DNA of 64,000 nt from Scatophagus argus (Eukaryota > Chordata > Actinopteri > Scatophagidae), in contig NC_058515.1 in assembly GCF_020382885.2 (NCBI RefSeq), forward strand, positions 4,261,223 through 4,325,222. Direction: 5' to 3'. How positions within the stretch are numbered: the first letter of the stretch is position 1; every line of letters starts with the position of its first letter. The notes beneath the pieces are model-generated. The model saw nothing but the letters and a program-made list of their open reading frames with translations, was not told the origin of the DNA and made no database searches. This document shows, one piece after another, positions 38,801-50,607 of this stretch. Made by a program: the position numbers and the translations under genes.

Positions 38801-41800
38801 GCCAGGCTGCAAATGTAACTCTCTTGGCTTCTGTTTCATGTTGACAAGGGCAAACCTTTAGACATTATGGCATCTGAATGTTTGCAGTCAGTAGGTATGC
38901 AGTTGATGGACTGGCTTTATCTTTAAAACAATATTTAGTTAGTTATAGGCAAAGAAGACAGTTGAGTGATTTAATACTGTGTCACAGATTAAAGTTGATG
39001 CTCCAAAATTTAGCATCCTCAAACTTGTTTGTAACCAATCCCACTGAATCTATATTTCCCACCATGTCAGTGAAACATCACTGTGAAATCTAGCCACATA
39101 ACACCAAAGACTGACAAAGTAGATTCCTTACCAAGGTCACTTTCCTCAAGTCTATAATATATCAATAAATTCCTTCAAAGGCTGACCTGCCTTGTGGAGT
39201 AGTCTGTATTAGACACGTGCTCCTTGTCATGACATTAGATGATATATCAAAGGGATGGTCTGCATGCTGCTTTGGCAGTGATGTGTAAACACAATGATAA
39301 AACATGTCAGGTGTGCTGACCTGCTCCAGGAGGCAGGTAGAAGACAAATATAGCCAACACGCTGGTGAGGATGCAGGGCACAATGATGTTGATGATGTAG
39401 AAAAGAGGCTTCCTCTGTATGATGAGGTAGAAAGTGATGTCTTCATACAAGTCCTCCTTAACGTTCTTCCTTGAGGGTTTGTGACAGATGGCCCATTCTC
39501 CATTTTCTGTGGAGAAAGTAACATTAAGGTGATGGAGAAATTTAACAACAGTGGGTGAGCTGATAAAATAGAGAGTAGACATTCACTTTAATATTGCTTT
39601 TTGCTCTGTAGCATTTATGAGTGATATAAAGTGGTACACAAATAATAAATAATATAGATTCTTATTTTTTAGAACATGCACTAACATGATAAAATAAAAT
39701 TAAGAATAATATTTAAAAAACAAGTCGCTACAGTAAATGTCATAAGGTGCACATAAATGGGACTAGAGGTTGTGGATGGGATCACTGAAGACACGAACCA
39801 GTGAAAGCATTCTCATCTATAACAATCTCATGGATCTCTTTGCCATCATCATCCAGAAAGTACTGCAGGTCCACCTCGGAGGAGTCATAAGTGTACGAGC
39901 GGAAAACCATGCTGCAGTTCTGCCAGTCAAATGGGAAGTACGACACCTGTTGCAGTGGAAAGCATGAACTGCGACATCACTTTTCGAAGGGAAAGGGAAT
40001 ATTCACAAGTATGGATTTCTGGATTAAGGTCCTTGGACATATGAAGTAAAATAAGGCAAAAAAAATACTAGAAGAACAAAATATAATTCAGAACAAAAAT
40101 AAAGTAGACAAACACAGGAGAAGAGAACACCATATGGGGATAAATTAATCACTGAAGGGTTTAAATCTGTGGTTGTCAGGGTAGCAGTTACATGGGATAG
40201 TGAAAGGCAGCACCTCTATAGAGCAAGAGCTGCGGTAGATGGCTGGGGGAAGCCAGTTGACTGTCCCATCGTTGTAAACCAAGACGTTGACATAGAGGGC
40301 TACATCAAACTGACCATCATTACTGCAGGAAGAAAACAGACAAACGTGATACTCATATTTTAGATTTTTTTGTATACCATGACTTTAACTTGGACATACA
40401 GGATCATTAAAATTGATTTTCCGTCTGTGCACTGCAGATAATATATATTTAAGCCATGCATCAATTATTTAGGGTTAAAGGGTTAAACATGGGGGTTCAA
40501 TTTTTTCAAAAACATCCTTTCAGGTTTGGTCTGTTTGTGTTTCTCAGATTTAAAATGTTGACATTTAAAAATATATCACAAGTACTAAAAATGTATAGCG
40601 AGTATTGCGCTGTTGACTATGTCCACCTGACATTGATTTTGTACATATTTGGACACAAATCAAAGTAATGGACTAATTAAAAATTTGACTTAACGATAGC
40701 ACTAAATAAAAAGTCAATAATCATCAGAGTGATTACAATTAATGCTGTGGGTGAAGGATACTGGGTGATAGGGATAACTGCGGGATGTGCTGCAGATAGT
40801 ACACTCACTTGTTTATGAGGTAGATGTCAGGACGCCACACCTTATTGGGAGGAATCCTTAAAACATTAATGTTGTCATATTCCTCTGGGTTCCATGACAA
40901 CCTGTAATCTGACCATGCCTGGAAAAGAAGGAAGGAAGAAGAAGTTAAGAAGGTAAGGAAGAAAAGAATGAAGTAAACAAAAGAAAGTGAATAACAGGCA
41001 CAAACCATCTCCATGGCGTCCTGATGTCTGTGCGACTTACATCATAGTTTCTTTTCTCTTTGATAAGTCATGTAAACCCCACTGATCTCGACATGCACTA
41101 ACACACCGCTGTCACAAACACTCAAGCAGTACCGAATTCTATTAGGCAAAGGGCGAGTGAGTCAGAGAGAGAGAGAAATAAAGCAAGAAATAATTTTTGT
41201 TTATAGAAAGTGACAAGTCCATTTTGAGGAGGGGAGAAGCGACAGAGCAGTGGAGGAGATAGGAGTCAGAGCAGCAGAGCGAGGCTCGGTGATGAAGATG
41301 AATGTTTTCAGGCTCATACCAGATTCATGAACACATTGGTTGTCATCTCCTCATTCTTTTCATTCTGTAGAGGAATAGAAAGACACAGAGACGGAGGAAG
41401 AGAAAGGGGGGGGCATACATTAGTGAGGCCACCATATCTTGTTGTGTTATTTTCAAACATGCTCTATTGAAACTAATTGTGGATGAATGGATGTATGTGC
41501 AGTACCCAGCACTGGTGCATGTGACCAGGATAAAGCTGCGTTTTCGTAAGACAACTTTAATTTAAAAAAAATTAAATTAAAATGAAAATGAAATTATACA
41601 TTGACATGTGTTTGCATGCATGTATTTGCATTTACCAAACTGACAAGCTGAGAGAGGGTCATCCCCACCCGAACCATCACCTTCTCCTCCCAGTAACGGG
41701 CTGGCCTGACTTTCATGTTGTAATTTTCAAAAAGCTTCTGATGGAGCCTCCGCTCTGTTTCTGAGGCTCCTGGATGAAAGGATGGATGCAAAGAGACAGA

Positions 41801-41801
41801 T

Positions 41802-41844
<43 letters not shown>

Positions 41845-44107
41845 GATACTTAATGAATCAAAAGCCACATCTCCCTGAATAAAAGAATAGCACAGAATGG
41901 TGATATGGATGAAAATAAGAACACAAATCAGAAAATAACTGCTTAGGGAAATTATATATTTTTCATCCAGCAAAACTGCTTTGACAAAATAATTACTGGC
42001 TTCAGAATAAACCCAAAAGAAGAGCAGAATTCACATGTCATATGTACAGAAACCATATGGACCTTCATCAGCTGAATTACGTTACATGTTAAATTCCTGA
42101 AAAGCTTATGAAATAGTGTAAAATGGTGTGCTGCAATCATGTTACATTCACATGCTTTTAAATCAGTTACGCTGTTTCTTACATTGAGTTTAAGCAGGTT
42201 TTAATGATTTATTGATGAAGGATGACATGTGTGTTTTCTTTTTTTAAATATTACTTCTTTATGTTATTGTTGGTGTATAATAGGCTCAGATTCTTTTAAT
42301 GTCTATCTTTCAATTGTACAAATAAAGTTTGATTGCTTGAGGAAGAATGAATGAATCAGAGAGTAAAGGAAAACAAAAGCAACCTACCCACAGTAGATTA
42401 AAAGTTCAAATAAGAAGAAGCACAATATAATTGAAAACACATGACACATCCCACTGACATCCAGACCACAGCGTGTTTGTTCTCTGTGGATCAGTGAGTC
42501 AGGCCCACAGTGGTTAGGAGTTCAATTCCCACTGGGGTGACACACGCTATAAATAAACTGTGTATGTTTATGTATACTCAGTATGGGCTGCACCGGTACT
42601 TTTCTGATTCAGATTCTAATTTGTCATGCAAAGTGCACTGATCTGAAAATAAAACCTGGAGGAATTTTGGAGAGAGAATCATTAGTAAAAACAAATTGTT
42701 CAAATAAATTGTTGTTGAGTCATTCAAGGAGATTTAGTGTGGTTCCCTTCAGTCGGCTGAAGAGCCTCAGCAGCAGAAACAGTAATGGGTTTTATTAGTC
42801 ACGCAAAGAAAAAGTGTGACACTATACTTGAAATATTTAATAACTGGCAAAATTTAGCACTGATGGACCAAATATGAGACAAAACAACATGTGGAAAAGG
42901 CAGAGAAGGACAGACAGGACATGCAAATGAAGCAGCGAGCGGGGCAGGTGTTGTACGATGCGTAGCAAAGGTGGCTGAGCTAATGTAATTGATATGCAGC
43001 AGGGGAATGGGATCAAAGGGATGTCTGAGATACCAGCTCCATCAGAGACAAAAATAGACTCTGATTAACAAACAATGATGTGTTAATATGATTCATTATA
43101 TGTTCCAGAGCAGGACAGTATTGCTTTTTTTTTTCTTTAAGTGGAACAACATACAATAAAAATCTTTCCCCTTTGTGTCTGCTGCTTCTCCTCTCTGTGT
43201 CCTCTTACTGTTGGCTCCTCTCTTTGGGGATATGCAGTTGTAAAATCACCTAAGCTGTAGGGCACAAGGGCAAGAACAACCCCCATGCAGGTCACCAACC
43301 AGTGCTCTTACTTTCTGCTCTCCTTGTGGGGTCGGAAGGTCAAAGTCAAAGCGCTTTGGCTGAGAACTCACCTAAGAAATAGTCATTGCAAATAGATTCT
43401 AATCCCGATTTTGTAACATCCAAAAAAATGAAAGGAAGTGGAATGAATACCCATGTAACTGAATTGACAGAGTGCAGTGTGATGTGAGATGCTTACCTGT
43501 TATCTGATCACACCTTAGCTATCCTGAGTGCAAAAATGCATATATTTTTAAGTGTATGGTTGCAAATGGAGGTGGAAAGAGTTCCTGTGGTTAAACAGGA
43601 AATAGGTACAGTGGTAGCGTTAAGAGAGAGGAATGGCAGAGGTCAACAATAAGCACTGGGCAAGTGTTTGTTTTCCAAGCACGGCATGAGGTCGAAGGTC
43701 AAAGTCAAAGGCAGTCCAGCATATTTGTTTTTCTTTCTCCCCTTTTCTTTCCGTCTCTCCTGGTCACTGTACAGTTCAACATGTACGACTTCACTGAACA
43801 GTCAGAAGAGCATTATAATTCTGTATGTTTACAGTAAACAACGTTAGATTAAGGAAAATACATTTCGTTTTATGGCAGTTTTAGCTCATTTATCTTGACA
43901 TCATAATAATGTTAGATAACACAAAACCAAAAAAAATAAAAAACAAAATGGTGAAATCACTGAATCATCGCTACAGATGAAACAAGCCTTACATAAAATG
44001 TCCTTACCAGTAAGAGTGAGACAAACGCAGCTGCATACGATGATAAACACGGTCATCCTCCCGTGAACATTCATCCTCATCTTCTTTTGTCCCATTATGA
44101 CAGTCAT
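32812..44107 (-). CDS. chrnb1l: Nicotinic acetylcholine receptor beta1-like subunit (504 aa)
   Basis: Complete, 11 coding exons on the minus strand: 44107-44008, 41769-41636, 41364-41320, 40918-40809, 40322-40214, 39946-39799, 39506-39321, 38760-38537, 38451-38273, 33282-33144 and 32952-32812. All junctions keep frame. The start gives a signal peptide ([17 protein letters not shown]); in-frame ATGs at 44095, 44080, 44074 and 44056 are alternative starts. The ligand-binding domain has [25 protein letters not shown] and [11 protein letters not shown], giving a Cys-loop C163-C177. M1 is near 251-272, M2 near 281-298, M3 near 311-335 and M4 near 472-493. There is no vicinal Cys pair in loop C, so it is a non-alpha subunit. 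The cytoplasmic loop contains [16 protein letters not shown], matching the beta1 pattern. It should join alpha1, delta and gamma/epsilon in the muscle endplate channel. The tandem neighbour at 47885 is closer to canonical beta1. The intron between exons 9 and 10 is about 5 kb. Confidence 0.93.
34434..34491. repeat. (AAT)n followed by (ATG)n triplet repeats
   Basis: About nine AAT units run directly into about nine ATG units. It lies in the large ninth intron of the beta1-like receptor gene. Confidence 0.9.
36750..37190. repeat. Fish interspersed repeat with TACTTGAGTAAAAGT motifs
   Basis: TTTACTTGAGTAAAAGTGC, repeated AGTAAAAGT words and an inverted copy of the TTTATTGAT...GAGGGAAAATT end (37045-37068) show a diverged fish repeat. 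It lies in the same intron of the beta1-like receptor gene. Confidence 0.5.
41805..41843. repeat. 39-base poly-G tract
   Basis: An unbroken run of 39 G on the plus strand, which is poly-C on the transcribed strand. It ends 34 bases before the 3' splice site of exon 2 of the beta1-like receptor gene, so it lies in or just upstream of the polypyrimidine region. The exact length may be affected by sequencing. Confidence 0.9.
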
Positions 44108-44170
44108 GGCATCTTACACTTACATATACCAATTAAAAGCCCCACTCCCTGCTTCAGGTACTTTGGCCCT

Positions 44171-44422
44171 CACCTGGAATCTCAATGGAACGTCCTGAAA
44201 TGACACACCTTAGGCATTTACACGCACACCTTCACTTGGACCACAACTAGTCGATACCTTCAGCACCACGGACTCCTCAGTTCGCAACTCTCTGTCCTGT
44301 CCCTTCGTCTCTTTGAGGCCATGGCTCCATGGGTGAAACCACGGTCTGATTGGGTGCGCGTGCTGGGAGTGACGAGAGGGCGGAATGTGTTTGTACTGGG
44401 AAGCCTGTGGGGCAGGCACCTG
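44171..44422 (-). promoter_or_regulatory. E-box cluster upstream of the beta1-like receptor gene
   Basis: CACCTG at 44171-44176 and 44417-44422, with CACTTG near 44234, lie within 320 bases upstream of the start codon. Muscle acetylcholine receptor promoters are known to depend on CANNTG E-boxes bound by myogenic bHLH factors. A CTTTTAAT element near 44133-44140 could serve as a weak TATA. Short motifs, so moderate support only. Confidence 0.4.
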
Positions 44423-45583
44423 TTGGTGCTCACCAATCTGAGGTTATCAGTGTGGGGACGGTGGGTGGGAGGAAGAGGAAATGGAGGGGGTGGGATGGGG
44501 TAAAGGAATGGCAATGGACTATGGGTTATGACAATGGAGATATTTTTGGGGGGAGAACAACTGGGCGGGGTAGAGCACGGAGTTGATTGGGGGTCGACTT
44601 TCCCTGTGGATGAGGAATGATTGTTGGTCGTTTGGAGCTTAAGTGGTTAAAAGGTGGCTCATTTCACATTTCACTAATTTCTTCTTTACCCTGTAATTGA
44701 CCTCTCTACCTATTCTTTTCTGCTAATACAAATCTCCACTTTGTTTCCACTGTGCCTCCTTTGGGTTAGTCCCATTGAGCTGAGTTGTGTCTGGTAAACA
44801 AACCCTCGTAAATAATCATAAAATTCATCATAGGGTAAAATTGTTGTCAATAATTTCCTAATAATTTGATTAAAAATAATCACAAAATTCCTTTATGACC
44901 TACTGCTTTTTAGTTTATACCAACAATTTGTCATCAATCTTCCAATTTTAAGTCCCTTATAGAGTTGTAAGAACAGGTTAGTTTTAAGACTAACTAGTAT
45001 TACATGAACAAAACAACAACAACATGCTTTGGACAGAGCAGTAGTTAACTTCTCTCTGATGCATCAATAATGTCATACAACGACATAACAACCCTAACCT
45101 AATTTTGCTCAAAATTTAGGAATAAAGTTGTCTTACATAAAGTTGACTTCAAAGTAAATATAAAATATCTCAGGTACATAACATGTTTACCTTGACCTTG
45201 TGCATAGAGCCTCCATGTAAAACCATTATGTACATTCCTGCAGTATTGGTTGATTGATGCCGTTGGGGACTGTTGGAGCAAAGTTCCACTAATAACAATA
45301 CCGTAGTTTGTAAAAGGTCAGTTAACCTCTAAAATAGCGGCAGTGATTTTAATGACACTGAGATTCAAGACAGACTCACTCACATAAAAATGTGTGGCTT
45401 CATGCACATAGTGGCTTTGAGTAATGGGTCTGAACACATACTTTACCAGAAATGTGATAGAACCTGAAATAGTCATCATATAACAGTAAAATGAGCTATT
45501 CTTAAAATTACAAGCAATGCCAAGAAAAGGGATCAAAACCACATCCCTGACCTTGTTTTAGTTATACCAGTGGGGTCATGACA

Positions 45584-45589
<6 letters not shown>

Positions 45590-45627
<38 letters not shown>
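45590..45627. repeat. (GA)19 microsatellite
   Basis: An uninterrupted GA run, followed 12 bases later by a 14-base A run. Confidence 0.95.
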
Positions 45628-45628
<1 letters not shown>

Positions 45629-46998
45629 AGAAAAGTAAAAAAAAAAAAAAGCCATTATTCAGCAGCTGCCTTGAAGTGACTTTTTATTTCTTTAAGCCAT
45701 TAAAGATCATGTATGTATGGGAATTAAAGAAAACAGTATAATTGTTAAAGTGATTCTATGAAAGATACTTGATTGCTGAGTCTCATCCCCAGGTCGTCAA
45801 ATACCGAGGCATTGGGTTGTCGTAGAATCTGGGCCACAAACACAAAAAATGTTAGGTGACCTGTGGATAAGATGAGAAATCCTGCAGGGTGAAGTTGCTG
45901 AGGCAGAGTGCAGGATTACCAAACTTGTAGGCAGGATGAGTGAGGTGCTGTCAATCGTGATCGAGAGAGCTCTTATAGGATTCATGAGTTTGAGCAGGGG
46001 AAGAGGCACTCATTCCTGCTGATATCAAATTTGAGGTAAGCTTGAGGCAAGAAAAGATAAGCATGTCGGGGCAAGATATAAAAATAGAGATGGATGTTGC
46101 CATAGAAATGGTGAGAGAATTTCTGAGACGTGAAGACTACAAGTGCAGTGATCGATGAGGTGAAGGCCCTCAACTGAACTCTGCAAGCTGCTGCTTCTTG
46201 GATCCTTTAAGTTGCTTTTTATGAAGTTGATGTCAGTAGTTCAACATTCTTCAAGATTCAAGTTATTTTGTTTCATAGAAAATATTCACCATCTTTCAAT
46301 CAGCACATCCATTACACCATGACTCTACTCTCTATTACCTCCTTTATGTTGTACACCATCCTCTCTCTCTCTCTCTCACATGCTGGTCACAGTTTCCAGT
46401 GCAAAAACACAAACAGGTCATAAATCAGAACTCATGATGAGAGATGAGAAAGGGAAAATGTCTCCAGCTTGCCTTCCTGCATGTCTCTACAGGTAGAAAT
46501 ACAACAGTTAAAATGGCCTGTGTGTTTTTGAGTCTGTCGAACAGCCTGTCTCCTCAGTGCTATCGTTTCATGCAAGGTCAAAGTGTTAGATAATAAGCGG
46601 AGAATGGAAATGAGTCCAATTCGAACAATGCTGCACCCAGGTCTATAATGCTGAAGCACTATCAGCACTGTCACCACAATGAGCTGTTGAGAATGACTGC
46701 AGACTTTCAGCCTTCAAAATACTTCAGCTCAGAGTGTGTTCACACACACAGAAATATCAGGGAAGCCCATGCAGCAGAGTCTGGTAACCAGTGCTATTGT
46801 ATATGTGTGTGTGTGTGTGTGTGTGAAGGATTATTAAGGATTATTAATAGCAGAGAAGTGGGCAGGTGACAGAGAGAGGGTCGCAGTTCTCATGGCAGCA
46901 TTCTAACAACAGATGGAGCCTTTGATATCCTTCCCTCAGATCTTTTTTTATAAGGCAAAAACAGGATGAAATTGAAATTAAAAAGATTAAAAGGGCAG

Positions 46999-47004
46999 GT
47001 GTGT

Positions 47005-47040
<36 letters not shown>
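46999..47040. repeat. (GT)n microsatellite
   Basis: About 20 GT units with one TAC interruption near the left end. A shorter GT run lies at 46802-46825. Confidence 0.95.
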
Positions 47041-47041
<1 letters not shown>

Positions 47042-47884
47042 ATGTGAGAGAACCAAAACAGATGTGTGGTGTCTCTCTATCTGTGTGAAAGCAAAACATT
47101 AAGAGGTGCAGGTCTCCTATATAAAGGAAATTCCGCAGGCTTTTGGTATATCTGGTTGAATTGAGTTGGCTCTCCACATAAGAATATCCTCCATGCAAAA
47201 CCAGTGCCGAAAATACAAAAGAGGATTACTGTGGTTGCAGAAATATCCACAAAGCATGTGCCATGCTACAGCACATTCTGACACAGGGAAATGAAAGACA
47301 TAGAGCTTGCTGATTATAGCATCTGCTTTGTCTTGGTGTTTATGTGTGAACACTACATATGAATTTCCAACATTGGTTCCAAACTCTTCGGATCCAGAGC
47401 CCTTCTGTAGCTGATACACCAAAAAAAAAAAAAAAAATACAACACACCAGTAGCTTAGATTTATGTATTTATACGCATGTCAAATAGGCTAACATTGACT
47501 TGCTTGGTATATTTCATGCAACTATCAGTGTCTTTTGGCTAGTTTACATGATGTATATGGAGAGACAGCAAGACATTTTAAGGCAACAATACGGAGGCTG
47601 GGAAGCTCTTTAGCACTGTTGCTCATTCAGCTGACAAACCACAATGCTCAGTGCAGCACTTTCCAAGACGCAAGATGACAGTGGATATCATGAGGTGGGA
47701 TGGAGAAGTTTCTCGCCTGAAGGACATACAAGAAATTCTCAGTTGTTTTCTCACAGTGGGCTCAGGGTGAACTACACCAAGAAGATCATTTTCAGTCATC
47801 TAACACAGTGATGTTTTCTTCCCTATTTGCCGGGGTCATACATCACAATGGGTATAGCTAAGGAAAACCAAATGTCCCACTGCT

Positions 47885-50558
47885 TCAGGGGGATTTGAAG
47901 GGATCGGTGGGTGTGTGGTTAAAGCTGGCATCAGCAAAGATGGCCAATGTGCCGACAGTGGTGAAGATGACAAAGATCCAGAGGAACATACGGTCCACCA
48001 CCATGGCCACGTACTGCCAGTCCTCCTTCAGCTGCACAAGGATGGGTGGATGGATGAAAGGGGGGGCAAATTAGATAGAGTGGAAGGGCAAATGAGAGGA
48101 CATAAGGAAAGAGTAGTGGTGGGAATACAGGAAAAGACAGACAGACAGAACGGATAAGAAGAAAACAGGGCAGAGTTCAGAATGACTCTTAAAAGAATAA
48201 GAACAAAATTTGTCTTTTGAAAAGTCTGAAAAAGACAGAAGAGCATTGCGACTGACTTTGTGGCAGGTAAACTTACAGCTTCGTAGTCCTTCTCAGCCTG
48301 CAGGGCCTCAGCGATATATGTGATGGCCTCTATGGCTGACTTGAGCTCGCTAGGTAGTGTGAGGTAACTGCTGGGGCCGTCAATGAACTTTCTCAGATCT
48401 GTACACATGCCCTCAGGCTGAAACCTGCACAGAAACACACACACACTAATGTCAAGGTCAAGGTCAAGGTCACAGAGTTTTTATTGTTATTACAACCACA
48501 TATGTGAAATACATAGAGAAATAAAACAATGTTCCTCCAGGATGCTACATGTCATGGTGTCACATACAGGAGTCATCAATATGCCAAATTAACACCAGGA
48601 CTTATTTAAAGGCCAAAATAAAATAAAGCAGCATTATCCAGACTGAACAAATGCACACAAGCTTGCAGAATGTAGCAACGTGTAAGCATGTCAGTCTGGG
48701 CTAATTAAAAGCTGTAAAAAAGCGTTTATGAGGCAGGCTGCACGTCTCCTTTGCACTCTTCTGTCATTCAGAGTTCAGAGGAGAAATAAAGAGAAGGTCA
48801 GAGGAGCTCCCCAGGCTCGCTCTGCCAATGTGGGAGTCACCGCCCTGCATCTGCTGACTGGGCTGCTGAGAAATCCTGCGTGTGTTTGTGTGTGTGTGTG
48901 GATGTTTCTGTGTTGTTTCTGTCTGTCGCCCTCAGTTACCAGCCGTCAGCTGCTGTGGCGAGCCAGCAGTTGCTGGGGGAAGCTAGGAAAAGGTTGCCGT
49001 CACTCACAACTTTTCACACGTAGGTCAGAATGGTTTTCACCCTTCATTAAAGTCATAGCACAGAAATAGTCCGAAATCAATAACTAAAGCCATTTCAGGG
49101 GTTTTGCATGCAGAAGAAAGGATTTCTCGAACATCATTTATAGGCTAAATTCTCCATCTTCTCAGATGATATACCGTTCATAGTCATAGTGATGGGATGA
49201 ATAAACCTTGGTTGGTCACGTTGCAAAGAATGTTTTTTCAGCCGTTCATGATATTCACAAGGCATAAGTTTTGGTTGAACCTAGGTGTGCATATGAAATG
49301 CGAAAGACCTTGACATGCAAAAATCTATTATTTTTAGAGCATCTTTAACTTTTGCTCATTTTTCTGGGGGCTCATGTTCCTTTCCAACATCCTGATTTAT
49401 TTTAACACTCTTTATGCATCCATACTGCTGTGAGGTTACCAGTAGGACAAATGTGTTTTCCTTTCAAAAGTTCCAGTTTAACACACATCTACTGCAGAAA
49501 CTCAAAGCCTTGCTCATTAACCTTTTCTGCTCTGATTTTCCCTGCTGCATTAATACATTAGTACAGGGTGTCCTTGAGTAAGGACACATGGATTTCTATT
49601 CGGCACTTCCAAGAGAGCATCATACACACAACTTTAATCCTCCTATAACTTTAAGTAGTGATACAGCACGACTCTCTCTGCAGGTCGCCACAGCTAAAAT
49701 ACTCGCTTGAGAAATTACATCAGCTCTGAAATGAACACCTAATTCTGGCCATGCTAACACTGTACTCATTCAAAGTAGATGCAGAGATGTGAGAATACGA
49801 AGTACAACAAAGTCTTACTGTGAAACCAAAACTTTGTTGGTAATAATCCCTCAGTACATACAATTATGTCAAGTGCACTCAGTCATAGTCCAGAGAACTG
49901 GTTTTGAGATATATGACAGTAAGAACATTTCAGGGCCTATTACATAAGGAAGGAGCAGAAACTTACAAACAGTAATTAATACCAAGAACACACATTTGTC
50001 TGTGTGTTCAGCATGTACCTGCACATAATGCTTGTAAAAGTCATGTTAAACGATATCAAACAAGGCATAATGCATTTTGCTTTTAATTTTGAGCAGTATT
50101 TCCCTTTAACAAAGTTATTAAAACTCATACACTCAAGGCCACCACCATGACCTTGCCCAAACAAACTTTACACTCTGACAAATACGCATTATTCTTCCTG
50201 CAGGACAGCTGCATTGTGCTTTTACAAACATCTGTTTCTTAATGAAACACCTCAAATATTAAACACCTCTTTCATTTACATTTTTTGAGATCTTGAAAAA
50301 AAAAACCCAACAGATAAGGTGGGCTGCAGGTTGGTCAGCTCACCACCAGAGGGCAGTATGGCATTGTGTTTTTAACTGGAAAACGGAGTGACAAAAAAGG
50401 AGAGAAACTCAAGACAGCCGGGTGGAGTGCAGAGCTGCTTGGTATTCAGTGCAGCAGTTTGACAGTTTACAATGCAGTGCTGCCATCGCTGCAGCTCCTG
50501 TGAGTGTGACAGGTGAGTAGGCTGTGACCTGGGAGAGGTGGAGACACGTCAGAGAAAC

Positions 50559-50607
<49 letters not shown>

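Larger units (their letters stand above)
44430..47884. other. Intergenic between the two receptor genes
   Basis: No supported exon. It contains a GA microsatellite (45590-45627), GT runs (46802-46825 and 46999-47040) and an A run at 47420-47435. It should hold the promoter of the downstream receptor gene and the 3' UTR of the upstream one; I saw no clear AATAAA close to the latter's stop. Confidence 0.5.

Noticed and set aside
44260-44586. Overlapping frames on both strands just upstream of the beta1-like gene
   Set aside because: GC-skewed promoter sequence keeps several frames open at once, and no protein pattern is seen.
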